From Sphingobacterium nematocida (lineage in GTDB: Bacteria; Bacteroidota; Bacteroidia; Sphingobacteriales; Sphingobacteriaceae), in NCBI RefSeq assembly GCF_900168125.1, contig NZ_FUZF01000023.1, positions 30,505 through 94,504 of the forward strand: a DNA stretch of 64,000 nt, given 5' to 3'. The notes below the pieces were generated by a model, which saw only the letters and a program-made list of their open reading frames with translations, made no database searches and was not told the origin of the DNA. Made by a program: the position numbers and the translations under genes. Numbering within the stretch: position 1 is the first letter of the stretch; the number at the start of each line of letters is the position of its first letter. Below are positions 1-8,096 of this stretch, piece after piece.

Positions 1-2
1 TC

Positions 3-89
3 AGAAGCAAATATGGACAAGATCCAAACGAAGAGATTAATGCCTTATTTAAGGAAGTAATGACACAAAACAAAGATATAGAAGGATAA
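3..89 (+). CDS. sbcD: SbcD-like exonuclease subunit, C-terminal end only
   Basis: The window opens inside a gene. Twenty-eight codons and a TAA are visible in a frame open to the left edge. The visible residues (starting RSKYGQDPNEEINALF) resemble the acidic tail of SbcD/Mre11-type nucleases, where a KYG..P.EE.. segment precedes the end. The stop lies one base before the ATG of sbcC, the usual sbcD-sbcC operon arrangement. SbcD is the Mn-dependent nuclease that works with the SbcC ATPase on hairpin and double-strand ends. The catalytic phosphoesterase domain lies outside the window, so the call rests on the tail and on the neighbour. Confidence 0.6.
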   Translation, partial: RSKYGQDPNEEINALFKEVMTQNKDIEG

Positions 90-90
90 T

Positions 91-3000
91 ATGCTACCGA
101 TATATTTAAGTCTAGAAGGATTATATTCTTATCAAAAAAAACAGGAAGTCGACTTTACACAACTCACCGAAGGAGGATTGTTCGGCATATTTGGGGCAGT
201 AGGCTCTGGAAAATCCTCCATCCTAGAGGCTATTAGCTTTGCCTTATATGGTGAAACAGAAAGGCTAAACAAGCAAGAAAAGCGTGCTTACAACATGCTT
301 AACCTCAAATCGGACACCGCTATAATCGATTTTCAATTTCTAAACTTCGAAGGCAAGAAATTTAGATTTGTGGCGCAGTGGAGACGTAAAAAGAAATTTG
401 AAGAGACAACTAGCATCGAACGCTACGCCTATGTATGGAAAGATGACAATTGGCTCCCTCTAGAGTCAGCAGATGGAGCCAAAGTTACCAACCTCTCCTA
501 TCCAAATTTCAGACGTACAATTATCATCCCTCAGGGACAGTTCATGGAGTTTTTGGAACTAAAGGGAAAAGATCGTTCAGATATGATGAAAGAGATTTTC
601 TTTTTAAACCAATATGACCTTGGTCCCAAAGTGGGCATGTTACAAAGTGATAACAATAAAAAGCTTGAACATATAAAAGGTGCGCTTACGGGATTTGAAG
701 AAGTCTCAAACGAAATAATTATAGATAATAAGCAAGCGTTAGAAGACGCGAAGCTCTTTTTAGAGAAGGTCAAGCTAGAATTTGAAAAAGTTGAAAAACA
801 ACTATATAAACTACGTATAGAGAAGGAAAACAAGACTGATCTTGACAACAAACAACTTGAACTAGAAACCTTAGAACAACAACGTCCTAAAGTAAAGCTG
901 TATGAAAAGGAGATTCAGGAATTTGAGTCTGTCTCCCTACATTTTAGAGAACCAATCAATAGTCTCCATCACATTACCTACAATAAAGAGCAACTATTAA
1001 TCAAAATTGAAAAGCTTAAAGACAACAAGCAATTACTCAATAGAAGGATAACAGAGACCGAGCAGCAATTGGAAAGCTTAAAGGAAGATTACGAACAGCT
1101 TCCCACCTACAAAAAGAAGACGGACGATTATCAATTATTGATTGCCAATGCCGAATTAGAGCAAAGTAAGATCGAGTTAGAAAATCGGGTAAATAGAGGT
1201 TCCCCTATTGTACTTCAAACCCAGCAGAAAGAACAAAACCTGATTATTCGTCTTCAAGAAGAAGAGCATCGACTGGAGCTTGCTAAAAGCTCGCGTACGC
1301 CGACACAGGAATTAATGGCTATCGAAAACTGGTACCAACGATATGATCAGCTACAGGGACAACTCTCCGATATTCAAGGCAAATTGCAGCAACAAGAAAT
1401 AGAAATAACAGAATATCGTTCTGAACTCGAAGAACAGAATCTTTCTGAAACAAATTGGCGAGAGATACTTCAGGAAAAAATAACCGGTATTTCTACACAA
1501 AGCAGCTTATTAAAAGAAAAGGAAAATTCAGTCTTAGTTAAACAAGAGCTATCTCAATATGTTTTAAAACTGCATCAGGGCGAGCCATGTCCGTTATGTG
1601 GTTCTTTAGATCATCCGAATCCAATGCATGAGGAAAACTGGAAACTGGAAATAGAGCAGCTAAATGGCGAAAGGGCACAATTAACAAATAGCGAACAGGA
1701 GTTGAGAGATCGCTATACAAAAGTATCGGCCATTACCGTATTGATTACGGATAAGCTCAAAGGATCGGATACTCTAAAACAAAATATACAGGAAATATCC
1801 GAATTAATTTCGATCCATGAGAATAGTTTTATCTGGAAAAATTTTGAAAAAGGGAACCGTAAAGATTTTGAAGCGACAAAAAGTGAAGTTCAGCAATTAG
1901 AAGCCAAAATTCTTCAACAAGAAAATGGCATCAAAGATACTCGTAAGGAGCTGCAAGAAACTCAGGAAAATCGGACTAAGTATGAAAAATCCTTAGATGA
2001 TTTAAAAATTCAGATTAAGATTTTAGAGGCAAAAATAGCGCAACATACGCAACAGTTAAAAGTAATCGAAGTATCTACCTATAAAGGAATAGAAAAATCA
2101 GTACTGATCGATCAACTCCGTGAACTGGAACAGAAAATAAATCGTGTCGAGCAACAGGTTACAGATTGGAATGATATACTCATACGGACCAAGACTCAAT
2201 TTGCAGAGACTGCTGGTCAATATGCAGAAGCTCATGAACAATACGTTGCTCTCAATGGACAGCTCCAAGCTTTACAAGGAACAATTAACAATCTCTTGAA
2301 GGAATTTCAATTTGGGGATATCACCGTAGTTAAAGCTATTCTAGACAAAAATTTAGATGTCGTAAGCCTACGCGAAAAGATACAGCAATTCTATTTGCAA
2401 CACAACACACTTACCACACGAATCATTGAATTAAGAGAACTGACGAAAGATAGTTCATTCTCTCAGAAGCTATTTGAAGACACCCAGGAAATCCACCAGT
2501 TAAAAAAAGAAGAACTCGAATTGCAGTTCGCATTGGCCGGTGCACTAGAAAAAGAATTAGCCCGTCTAACCATTGAATTGAACAAGAAAAACAACTTATT
2601 AATAGACTACGAACAGCTCAACAATCGTAAAGAAAATCTGAGAATATTAGACAATATGTTCAAAGGCAATGGTTTCATCAATTATGTATCTAGTATCCAC
2701 CTAGCACGACTCTGCGAAATTGCAAACCAGCGTTTCCATAGACTCAGCAAGAATCAGCTCAGCTTATGTCTTAATGAAAACAATGAGTTTGAAGTGATCG
2801 ATTACCTTCATGATGGCTATCAACGATCGGTGAAGACACTTTCAGGAGGTCAGAGCTTTCAAGCTTCGCTATGTCTTGCTCTAGCATTAGCCGAAAATAT
2901 CCAATCATTAAATAAAGCAGATAGAAATTTCTTCTTTATCGATGAAGGGTTCGGGACTCAAGATGCTGAAAGTATAAACACTGTTTTCGACACTCTCCAA

Positions 3001-3126
3001 TATCTTCAGCACGAGAATAGGGTAGTCGGTATTATTTCTCATGTCGATGAATTAAAAGAACGAATGCCACGATCCATATCCGTAACTAAAGACTTAGAGA
3101 AGGGCAGCCAAATAAATTACAATTAA
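91..3126 (+). CDS. sbcC: SbcC exonuclease ATPase subunit (SMC/Rad50-like)
   Basis: This is a 1011-residue Rad50-type ATPase that should pair with SbcD to open and trim DNA hairpins and blocked ends. The Walker A motif GAVGSGKS spans residues 35-42. Two long coiled-coil arms rich in Glu, Gln, Lys and Leu run from about 180 to 480 and from 510 to 800. Between them sits the zinc hook C500-P-L-C503, where two molecules join. The ABC signature LSGGQ is at 917-921 and Walker B, ending in D951-E952, follows. Length and domain order are normal for the family. It begins one base after the sbcD stop, so the two are almost certainly co-transcribed. The next gene is convergent. Confidence 0.95.
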   Translation: MLPIYLSLEGLYSYQKKQEVDFTQLTEGGLFGIFGAVGSGKSSILEAISFALYGETERLNKQEKRAYNMLNLKSDTAIIDFQFLNFEGKKFRFVAQWRRKKKFEETTSIERYAYVWKDDNWLPLESADGAKVTNLSYPNFRRTIIIPQGQFMEFLELKGKDRSDMMKEIFFLNQYDLGPKVGMLQSDNNKKLEHIKGALTGFEEVSNEIIIDNKQALEDAKLFLEKVKLEFEKVEKQLYKLRIEKENKTDLDNKQLELETLEQQRPKVKLYEKEIQEFESVSLHFREPINSLHHITYNKEQLLIKIEKLKDNKQLLNRRITETEQQLESLKEDYEQLPTYKKKTDDYQLLIANAELEQSKIELENRVNRGSPIVLQTQQKEQNLIIRLQEEEHRLELAKSSRTPTQELMAIENWYQRYDQLQGQLSDIQGKLQQQEIEITEYRSELEEQNLSETNWREILQEKITGISTQSSLLKEKENSVLVKQELSQYVLKLHQGEPCPLCGSLDHPNPMHEENWKLEIEQLNGERAQLTNSEQELRDRYTKVSAITVLITDKLKGSDTLKQNIQEISELISIHENSFIWKNFEKGNRKDFEATKSEVQQLEAKILQQENGIKDTRKELQETQENRTKYEKSLDDLKIQIKILEAKIAQHTQQLKVIEVSTYKGIEKSVLIDQLRELEQKINRVEQQVTDWNDILIRTKTQFAETAGQYAEAHEQYVALNGQLQALQGTINNLLKEFQFGDITVVKAILDKNLDVVSLREKIQQFYLQHNTLTTRIIELRELTKDSSFSQKLFEDTQEIHQLKKEELELQFALAGALEKELARLTIELNKKNNLLIDYEQLNNRKENLRILDNMFKGNGFINYVSSIHLARLCEIANQRFHRLSKNQLSLCLNENNEFEVIDYLHDGYQRSVKTLSGGQSFQASLCLALALAENIQSLNKADRNFFFIDEGFGTQDAESINTVFDTLQYLQHENRVVGIISHVDELKERMPRSISVTKDLEKGSQINYN

Positions 3127-3127
3127 A

Positions 3128-3156
3128 AAATAGCTCCTAAGTTATAGGAGCTATTT
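3128..3156. terminator. Bidirectional terminator between sbcC and mqnA
   Basis: An 11-bp stem (AAATAGCTCCT pairing with AGGAGCTATTT) with a 7-nt loop lies right after the sbcC stop and overlaps the last codons and stop of mqnA. A-rich sequence on one side and T-rich sequence on the other would let it end both convergent transcripts. Confidence 0.7.
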
Positions 3157-3883
3157 CTATTTCTTCTAGCGTTTTATACAACTCGAGGTATTTTGCTATG
3201 GCTTGCCTCTTTCCGACATTCAATTTAAAATCTAGGCTTTCTGTTAAATAGATTTCATAATCAAAATTGGGATAAATAGGCAATCCAGGAATAACATCTT
3301 TGGGATGAGATACACCATCAGCCAACGCTTGATTAAATAAGTTGATAAAATCGACTGGAAGTTCCTTATTGGCCACCCAAACTGCATACGCAAAAGGCAA
3401 ACCTGTCAACTCCTTCCAGAAATACCCAAGATCATAAACATAAGCGACGCCTTCTTTTTTACCAAACGTCCTATCACCAATAAGTACGTATGCATCCGCA
3501 TTCCCTTCCCAAACGATATCTACATCATTTTTCCAGTAATACTTTAACAGAATACGAGCTAGTCCGTTTGAAGTCCTGGATTGTGGATCCAGACGAAGTG
3601 TTTTAACTTCAGAAATAGGTTTATCTGAAAAGATAAAAACAGAATCAACCGCACCATCCGAGCCTATACAGTAATCTGTAATAATAAGAGGATTAGCAAT
3701 CTTTAATAATGCAGCGACAGGTATAATTCCCAGGTCTGCTTCATTTGTAATTACTTTGCGAGCACATTCTGCCGGGTAGTCTACACTTAAATCAATCCTG
3801 TCCATTACAGGCGAAGACTTAAGCCCTTGCAAAAATGGCAATGTATTGGTGTAGCTCACCGCTGAAACCCTTACTTTACTCAT
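3137..3883 (-). CDS. mqnA: Chorismate dehydratase (futalosine menaquinone pathway)
   Basis: This 248-residue protein belongs to the MqnA family, which removes water from chorismate to give 3-enolpyruvylbenzoate, the first step of the futalosine route to menaquinone. The N-terminus (SKVRVSAVSYTNTLPF) and the later segment with LRLDPQSRTSNGLARILL match the periplasmic-binding-like fold of the family. A longer open frame reaches 4024, but those extra codons lie inside the upstream gene. I chose the ATG at 3883 because it begins the conserved fold and forms a TAATG junction, sharing one base with the upstream stop. This suggests translational coupling. It is the last gene of an operon that also encodes MqnE. 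Confidence 0.88.
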   Translation of the reverse strand: MSKVRVSAVSYTNTLPFLQGLKSSPVMDRIDLSVDYPAECARKVITNEADLGIIPVAALLKIANPLIITDYCIGSDGAVDSVFIFSDKPISEVKTLRLDPQSRTSNGLARILLKYYWKNDVDIVWEGNADAYVLIGDRTFGKKEGVAYVYDLGYFWKELTGLPFAYAVWVANKELPVDFINLFNQALADGVSHPKDVIPGLPIYPNFDYEIYLTESLDFKLNVGKRQAIAKYLELYKTLEEIEIAPIT

Positions 3884-4503
3884 TATAATAACTCTTTCAA
3901 ATGTTCTGTATTGTAATAATCTGATATCGAAAATGCACCCCGATCGTAGTCTAAGATGTATAAAGCTGTATTGGTGTGTGGAAAATCGTCCATTTGGCTG
4001 ACAGGAACATCCGTAAGATGGCACAGCATAATCCGTAGGGCACGTCCATGCATACAGACCAAAACATGCTCTTCCTTTTCTTTCGACAACATATATGCTA
4101 TAGCCTTCTTTTGACGTTCGACCAACTCATTAGGCGATTCTCCATTTTCAACACGCGCATCCAGTTCATTATTTCGCCAAGAATCGACGAGTTCCTGAAA
4201 TCCCTTCATAATCGTTTCGTCTTGCTCCTGCCCTTCATAAATACCCCAGCTAATCTCGTCCAATCCTTCCAATTGTTCGACCGAAATATTCTTTGTCAAA
4301 AAAGGCTCAACAGTCTGATGGGTACGTAAAAGGGTGGATGTATAGATCTTATCGAAAGGTACATCTTTATAAGCTTTATAAAATGCAGCAGCTTGTTTGA
4401 GTCCATTCTCATTCAAAGGAGAATCTACTCCCCGTCCCTGCACAATACCTTTAAGGTTCAGGTCCGTTTGTCCGTGTCTTATAAAATAGAAACTTTTCTT
4501 CAA
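3883..4503 (-). CDS. Histidine phosphatase family protein (phosphoglycerate mutase-like)
   Basis: This 206-residue protein has the branch-1 histidine phosphatase signature near its start: RHGQTDLN at residues 9-16, holding the phospho-accepting His. GRGVDSPLNENG follows, as does a late catalytic His in VCMHGRALR. The fold covers phosphoglycerate mutases, alpha-ribazole phosphatases and many broad phosphatases. The sequence does not show which substrate is used. It lies between mqnE and mqnA with a 9-nt gap on one side and a 1-nt overlap on the other, so it is made together with two menaquinone enzymes. A role in that pathway is possible but no futalosine step is known to need it. Confidence 0.85.
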   Translation of the reverse strand: MKKSFYFIRHGQTDLNLKGIVQGRGVDSPLNENGLKQAAAFYKAYKDVPFDKIYTSTLLRTHQTVEPFLTKNISVEQLEGLDEISWGIYEGQEQDETIMKGFQELVDSWRNNELDARVENGESPNELVERQKKAIAYMLSKEKEEHVLVCMHGRALRIMLCHLTDVPVSQMDDFPHTNTALYILDYDRGAFSISDYYNTEHLKELL

Positions 4504-4512
4504 TTTTTTGTG

Positions 4513-5703
4513 TTAATTTACAACAGGCAAAGCATAGTAACGCTTTGATTTATCCTCATCAAAAACAACATCCTTATAGTCTGTCACCACGTTATACAAG
4601 GTATCCCGTTCGATTGGGTGTCGCCCTACATTCTTTATCAACTCAACCAACTGCTGTGTACTCATAGCCGGAGTTTGTTCCTCTGCACCGGCCATGCTAT
4701 AGATTTTGGTGGTATCATCCAGCGTACCATCAATATCGTTAACACCGTAAGCAAGCGACAACTGAGCTGTATCTCTGGATATCATTGCCCAATAGGCTTT
4801 GATATGATCAAAATTATCTAAATAAATCCGTGCTATAGCATAATTCCGGAGATCTTCAATCACAGACACCTCAGGAATATTTGACATTTGATTGTCCTTG
4901 TTTCTAAATTTCAAGGGGATAAAAGTTTGAAAACCTCCAGTTTTGTCCTGTAATTGACGTAAACGCTCCATATGATCAACCCGATGCCAATACGCTTCAA
5001 TATGACCATACAGCATTGTCGCATTGGTATTCATTCCCAATTTATGTGCCTGCTCATGGATATCCAACCACTGTTCGGCGGTACATTTATCATGCGCTAT
5101 TTTTTCCCGAACCTCCGGATGGAATATTTCGGCCCCTCCACCAGGCATCGAATCCAAGCCACACTCTTTGAGATATTTCATCCCATCGAAATGACTTAAT
5201 TTTGCTTTCTTGAAAATATAATAATATTCTACCGGCGTTAATGCCTTTATATGTAAGTCAGGTCTATGAGCTTTACATTTTTTGAAAAAATCGGCATAGA
5301 ACTCTAGGTTTTGTTTTGGTACAACACCTCCTGTAATATGTACTTCAGTGACGGCATCATCATCGTAACGACGAACAACATCCATCATACCTTCAACATC
5401 CATCTCCCATCCTTCTTCGCGCTGCTTGATCATCCGCGAGTACGAACAGAATTTACAATCATATACGCACACATTGGTCGGTTCGATATGAAAATTTCTA
5501 TTGAAATAGGTACGATCACCGTGCTTACGTTCTCTGATGTAATTTGCTAAAACACCTAAATAATTCAGCTCGCCTTTTTGATAAAGAATTATCCCTTCCT
5601 CGACTGTAATTCGTTCTTCAGCAACGACTTTTTCTGCTATTTTTTTTAAATCTGGGTCTGTCTCACTTTTGATTAAAAAATCAAGCGCCTTATTAGCATT
5701 CAT
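4513..5703 (-). CDS. mqnE: Aminofutalosine synthase, radical SAM
   Basis: This 396-residue radical SAM enzyme is assigned to MqnE, which joins 3-enolpyruvylbenzoate to the adenosyl group of SAM to form aminofutalosine. The iron-sulfur cluster Cys residues are C79, C83 and C86 in the CVYDCKFC motif. The GGGAEIF segment, the later run with KAYWAMISRDTAQLSLAYGV, and TKIYSMAGAEEQ are typical of MqnE rather than its relative MqnC, whose corresponding motif usually ends AEIL. The chosen ATG has a clear AAGGAG ribosome site. It is the first gene of the mqnE-phosphatase-mqnA operon. The remaining pathway genes (mqnB, mqnC, mqnD) are not in this window. Confidence 0.9.
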   Translation of the reverse strand: MNANKALDFLIKSETDPDLKKIAEKVVAEERITVEEGIILYQKGELNYLGVLANYIRERKHGDRTYFNRNFHIEPTNVCVYDCKFCSYSRMIKQREEGWEMDVEGMMDVVRRYDDDAVTEVHITGGVVPKQNLEFYADFFKKCKAHRPDLHIKALTPVEYYYIFKKAKLSHFDGMKYLKECGLDSMPGGGAEIFHPEVREKIAHDKCTAEQWLDIHEQAHKLGMNTNATMLYGHIEAYWHRVDHMERLRQLQDKTGGFQTFIPLKFRNKDNQMSNIPEVSVIEDLRNYAIARIYLDNFDHIKAYWAMISRDTAQLSLAYGVNDIDGTLDDTTKIYSMAGAEEQTPAMSTQQLVELIKNVGRHPIERDTLYNVVTDYKDVVFDEDKSKRYYALPVVN

Positions 5704-5721
5704 GTGTCTCTCCTTCTAATA

Positions 5722-5729
5722 CAAACTTA
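5722..5729 (-). promoter_or_regulatory. -7 box upstream of mqnE
   Basis: Read on the minus strand this is TAAGTTTG, a match to the Bacteroidota -7 box TAnnTTTG, 19 nt before the mqnE ATG. A weak ATTG lies about 21 nt further upstream in the -33 position. Confidence 0.5.
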
Positions 5730-5810
5730 GCTAAAATGCTTCGTATTCGCCAATACCTAAAGCAAAATATGCGTTTTACTGCACCTTTTTACTTCTAATC
5801 CACAGAATAA

Positions 5811-5906
5811 AACTTTCGTAATTCCTTGGGATCAACAACAAACAAGAGCCAGACGAAATAGGCTCATTGATGTTATAAAAAGTTAAAATGAATCAATAAT
5901 ATGTGC
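5811..5906 (+). repeat. Dispersed intergenic repeat, copy 1
   Basis: This is the gap between the divergently placed mqnE promoter and the end of the ABC exporter gene. Two stretches match the repeat-bearing gap at 58.9 kb. The first (AACTTTCGTAATTCCTTGGG and onward) aligns with 58944-58975. The second (AGTTAAAATGAATCAATAAT, 5881-5900) aligns with 58905-58924 at 19 of 20 positions. The order of the two blocks is reversed between the sites. I see no intact ORF in it. Confidence 0.6.
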
Positions 5907-5919
5907 TATTTCAAAAGTA

Positions 5920-7758
5920 TTACGTTTCAGCAAATTGTTGCATATCTATTAATCTTCGATACAATCCATTCTTTGTCAGCAACTCCGTATGTGAGCCCTC
6001 TTCCACAATCCTTCCCCCTTCTAATACCACAATTTTATCTGCATTCTGTATCGTACTCAATCGATGGGCAATAACTACGGTAGTTCTGTTTTCCATCAAC
6101 TTATACAAAGAATCCTGTACCAGTCTTTCGGACTCCGTATCTAATGCCGATGTTGCTTCATCTAATAGCATAATTGGAGGATTCTTGAGTACAGCACGCG
6201 CTATACATATCCTTTGTCTCTGCCCACCGGAAAGTTTCGTACCTCGATCACCTATATTGGTGTCATAACCATCACTCGTATGAAGAATGAAGTCGTGCGC
6301 ATTCGCTATCCGTGCAGCATTCTCTACTTCCTCCATTGTCACAGAAGGACTTCCAAACGCAATATTATTAAAGATAGAATCGTTAAACAATATAGAATCC
6401 TGATTCACTGTACCTATTAAAGCACGTAGTGAATCCTGATTCAGGTCACGTAGATCCTTACCATCAAATCTAACGGCTCCAGAAGTAACATCCATAAATC
6501 TAGGTATCAAATCGACTAACGTGGATTTCCCTCCTCCTGAGGGACCTACTAAAGCCACCGTCTGCCCTTTCTCAATATTAAGATTAATACCGTTAAGCAC
6601 ATTACGATCACCATATCTGAAATCAACCCCATCAAACTGTATCGTGTTTTCAAATGTATGGACGACAATAGCGTCTTCTTTATCCTTTACTAGATTTTTT
6701 TCATCAATTAGTTCCAATACACGTTCTCCAGCAGCTAACCCGTTGTGAATACCACTAAAAGAGTCCGTCAATGCTTTTGCCGGACGCATTACCTGAGAAA
6801 ATATACCGATATAGGTAATGAATGCTTCGGCGTCTAAGCTCCCTTCTCCAGATAATACCAGACTACCACCATACAACAAAATAATAGCCACCATTACTAC
6901 ACCTAATAACTCGGATACAGGTGAACTCATCTGTTGACGTGCGGCCATTCTACGCATGATCGAGGCAAAATGTTCGTTCTCGTTATGAAAACGATCTTTC
7001 ACAAATCGTGTCGCATTAAAGGATTTTATAATTTTTACACCAGACAATGCTTCATCCAAATAAGTAATCATATTTGCAAAAGACTCTTGTCCAGCACGTG
7101 CCTCCTTTTTCAGACCTTTTACAATCCGTGCTATCAAAAATGCAGAAACAGGAATTACCGTCATTGAAAACAAAGTCAACTGAGGGGATATAAGGAATAA
7201 AGTGACCAAATAAGCAATCAATTGGAGCGGTTCCTTAAAGACTACCTGAAGCGTGCCTGTCACAGAATATTGTACGGTACCTACATCCGAAGCAATCTTG
7301 GAAATAACATCTCCCTTTCTCTGATTTGTAAAAAAACCGAGATGCAGGTTCATAACATTATCAAAAACGGCTTTACGCAACCTCAATAAAGTATGTATCC
7401 TAAAATTTTCCATAATCCTTTGACAGAAATAACGGAATAAATTAGAAATAAAAACCGACGAGACAATAATAACACAGATGTACTTTAGCGCACCGTAAGG
7501 TCCCAACTCATAGTACAAGCTATTGGATAAATAACTAAACCATTCCTTTATATGGTAAAAATGTTCGGGCTTCTGCAACACAGGCGTCACAGCTTCGGCC
7601 ACTTCTGCACTCCCTTTAAATAACACCGATAGCAATGGCATCAATAATGCTAGATTTAATGTCCCAAATACAACAGTAACTATTGTACAGATAACATAAG
7701 GTATGGCAAATTTGCTTATTGGTTTAGCAAAAGATAATAGTCTAAAGTATGTATTCAT
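5920..7758 (-). CDS. ABC transporter, fused membrane and ATPase domains (MsbA-like)
   Basis: This 612-residue half-transporter should work as a homodimer in the inner membrane. A six-helix export domain fills about residues 1-340. The ATPase domain follows, with Walker A GPSGGGKST (K411), signature LSGGQRQR and Walker B IMLLDEATSALD. The layout matches MsbA/lipid A or peptide exporters. The substrate cannot be read from the sequence, although MsbA-type lipid flippase is the common role for a single chromosomal copy. An in-frame extension to 7854 exists. I prefer the ATG at 7758 because the extra 32 residues look unlike a family N-terminus and the canonical LLSFAKPISKF start follows this Met. 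It stands alone, with no close co-directional neighbour. Confidence 0.88.
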   Translation of the reverse strand: MNTYFRLLSFAKPISKFAIPYVICTIVTVVFGTLNLALLMPLLSVLFKGSAEVAEAVTPVLQKPEHFYHIKEWFSYLSNSLYYELGPYGALKYICVIIVSSVFISNLFRYFCQRIMENFRIHTLLRLRKAVFDNVMNLHLGFFTNQRKGDVISKIASDVGTVQYSVTGTLQVVFKEPLQLIAYLVTLFLISPQLTLFSMTVIPVSAFLIARIVKGLKKEARAGQESFANMITYLDEALSGVKIIKSFNATRFVKDRFHNENEHFASIMRRMAARQQMSSPVSELLGVVMVAIILLYGGSLVLSGEGSLDAEAFITYIGIFSQVMRPAKALTDSFSGIHNGLAAGERVLELIDEKNLVKDKEDAIVVHTFENTIQFDGVDFRYGDRNVLNGINLNIEKGQTVALVGPSGGGKSTLVDLIPRFMDVTSGAVRFDGKDLRDLNQDSLRALIGTVNQDSILFNDSIFNNIAFGSPSVTMEEVENAARIANAHDFILHTSDGYDTNIGDRGTKLSGGQRQRICIARAVLKNPPIMLLDEATSALDTESERLVQDSLYKLMENRTTVVIAHRLSTIQNADKIVVLEGGRIVEEGSHTELLTKNGLYRRLIDMQQFAET

Positions 7759-8009
7759 CCAAAAAATTAAGAACCACAAAAATAGAAAAAAACCTTCATC
7801 AATCCTATTATTGAACCAGATACAACATTCCCTATTTATCAGAGGTCTATCCATCGAAAATCTCTGCCTAGTTAGCTCAAGTGCACCTATATTACATATT
7901 TTACAGCCTTTAGCTATTTTATACCTAAATAATTCAACAAAGCGATTTTGTTTTTATAAATTTAGCACCAAATTTAAAATAATGAAATATCCATGTAGTA
8001 TTTTGGATA

Positions 8010-8096
8010 TTCCATGCCGACGAGTCGGCACAAGATAATGACCTTTAAAGTCAAACCGATCCGCCAGCTGGCGGATCATGAAATAATTAATTACAT
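8010..8096 (+). repeat. REP-like double palindrome upstream of the aminotransferase
   Basis: The gap 7759-8096 ends in this element. It holds a 16-nt hairpin TGCCGACGAGTCGGCA (8015-8030) and a perfect 20-bp palindrome GATCCGCCAGCTGGCGGATC (8058-8077), then runs directly into the start codon of the next gene. Its flanks (TATTCCAT before the first hairpin, TCAAACCGA before the second, and a TAATTAA..ACATATGA tail) recur at 34182-34338. The rest of the gap (7759-8009) holds a possible minus-strand -7 box for the ABC gene (TAAATTTG, 7969-7976) and nothing else I can name. Confidence 0.7.

Noticed and set aside
531..851. Antisense ORFs in sbcC, rny, purL, pheT and the RND pumps
   Set aside because: They lie wholly opposite well-supported genes, start without ribosome sites and have compositions that mirror the sense strand.
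3884..4024. N-terminal extension of mqnA to 4024
   Set aside because: The 47 extra codons overlap the phosphatase gene and do not look like the family. The TAATG junction and the conserved SKVRVSAV start support 3883.
7759..7854. N-terminal extension of the ABC exporter
   Set aside because: The added 32 residues look random and precede a normal MsbA-type start at 7758.
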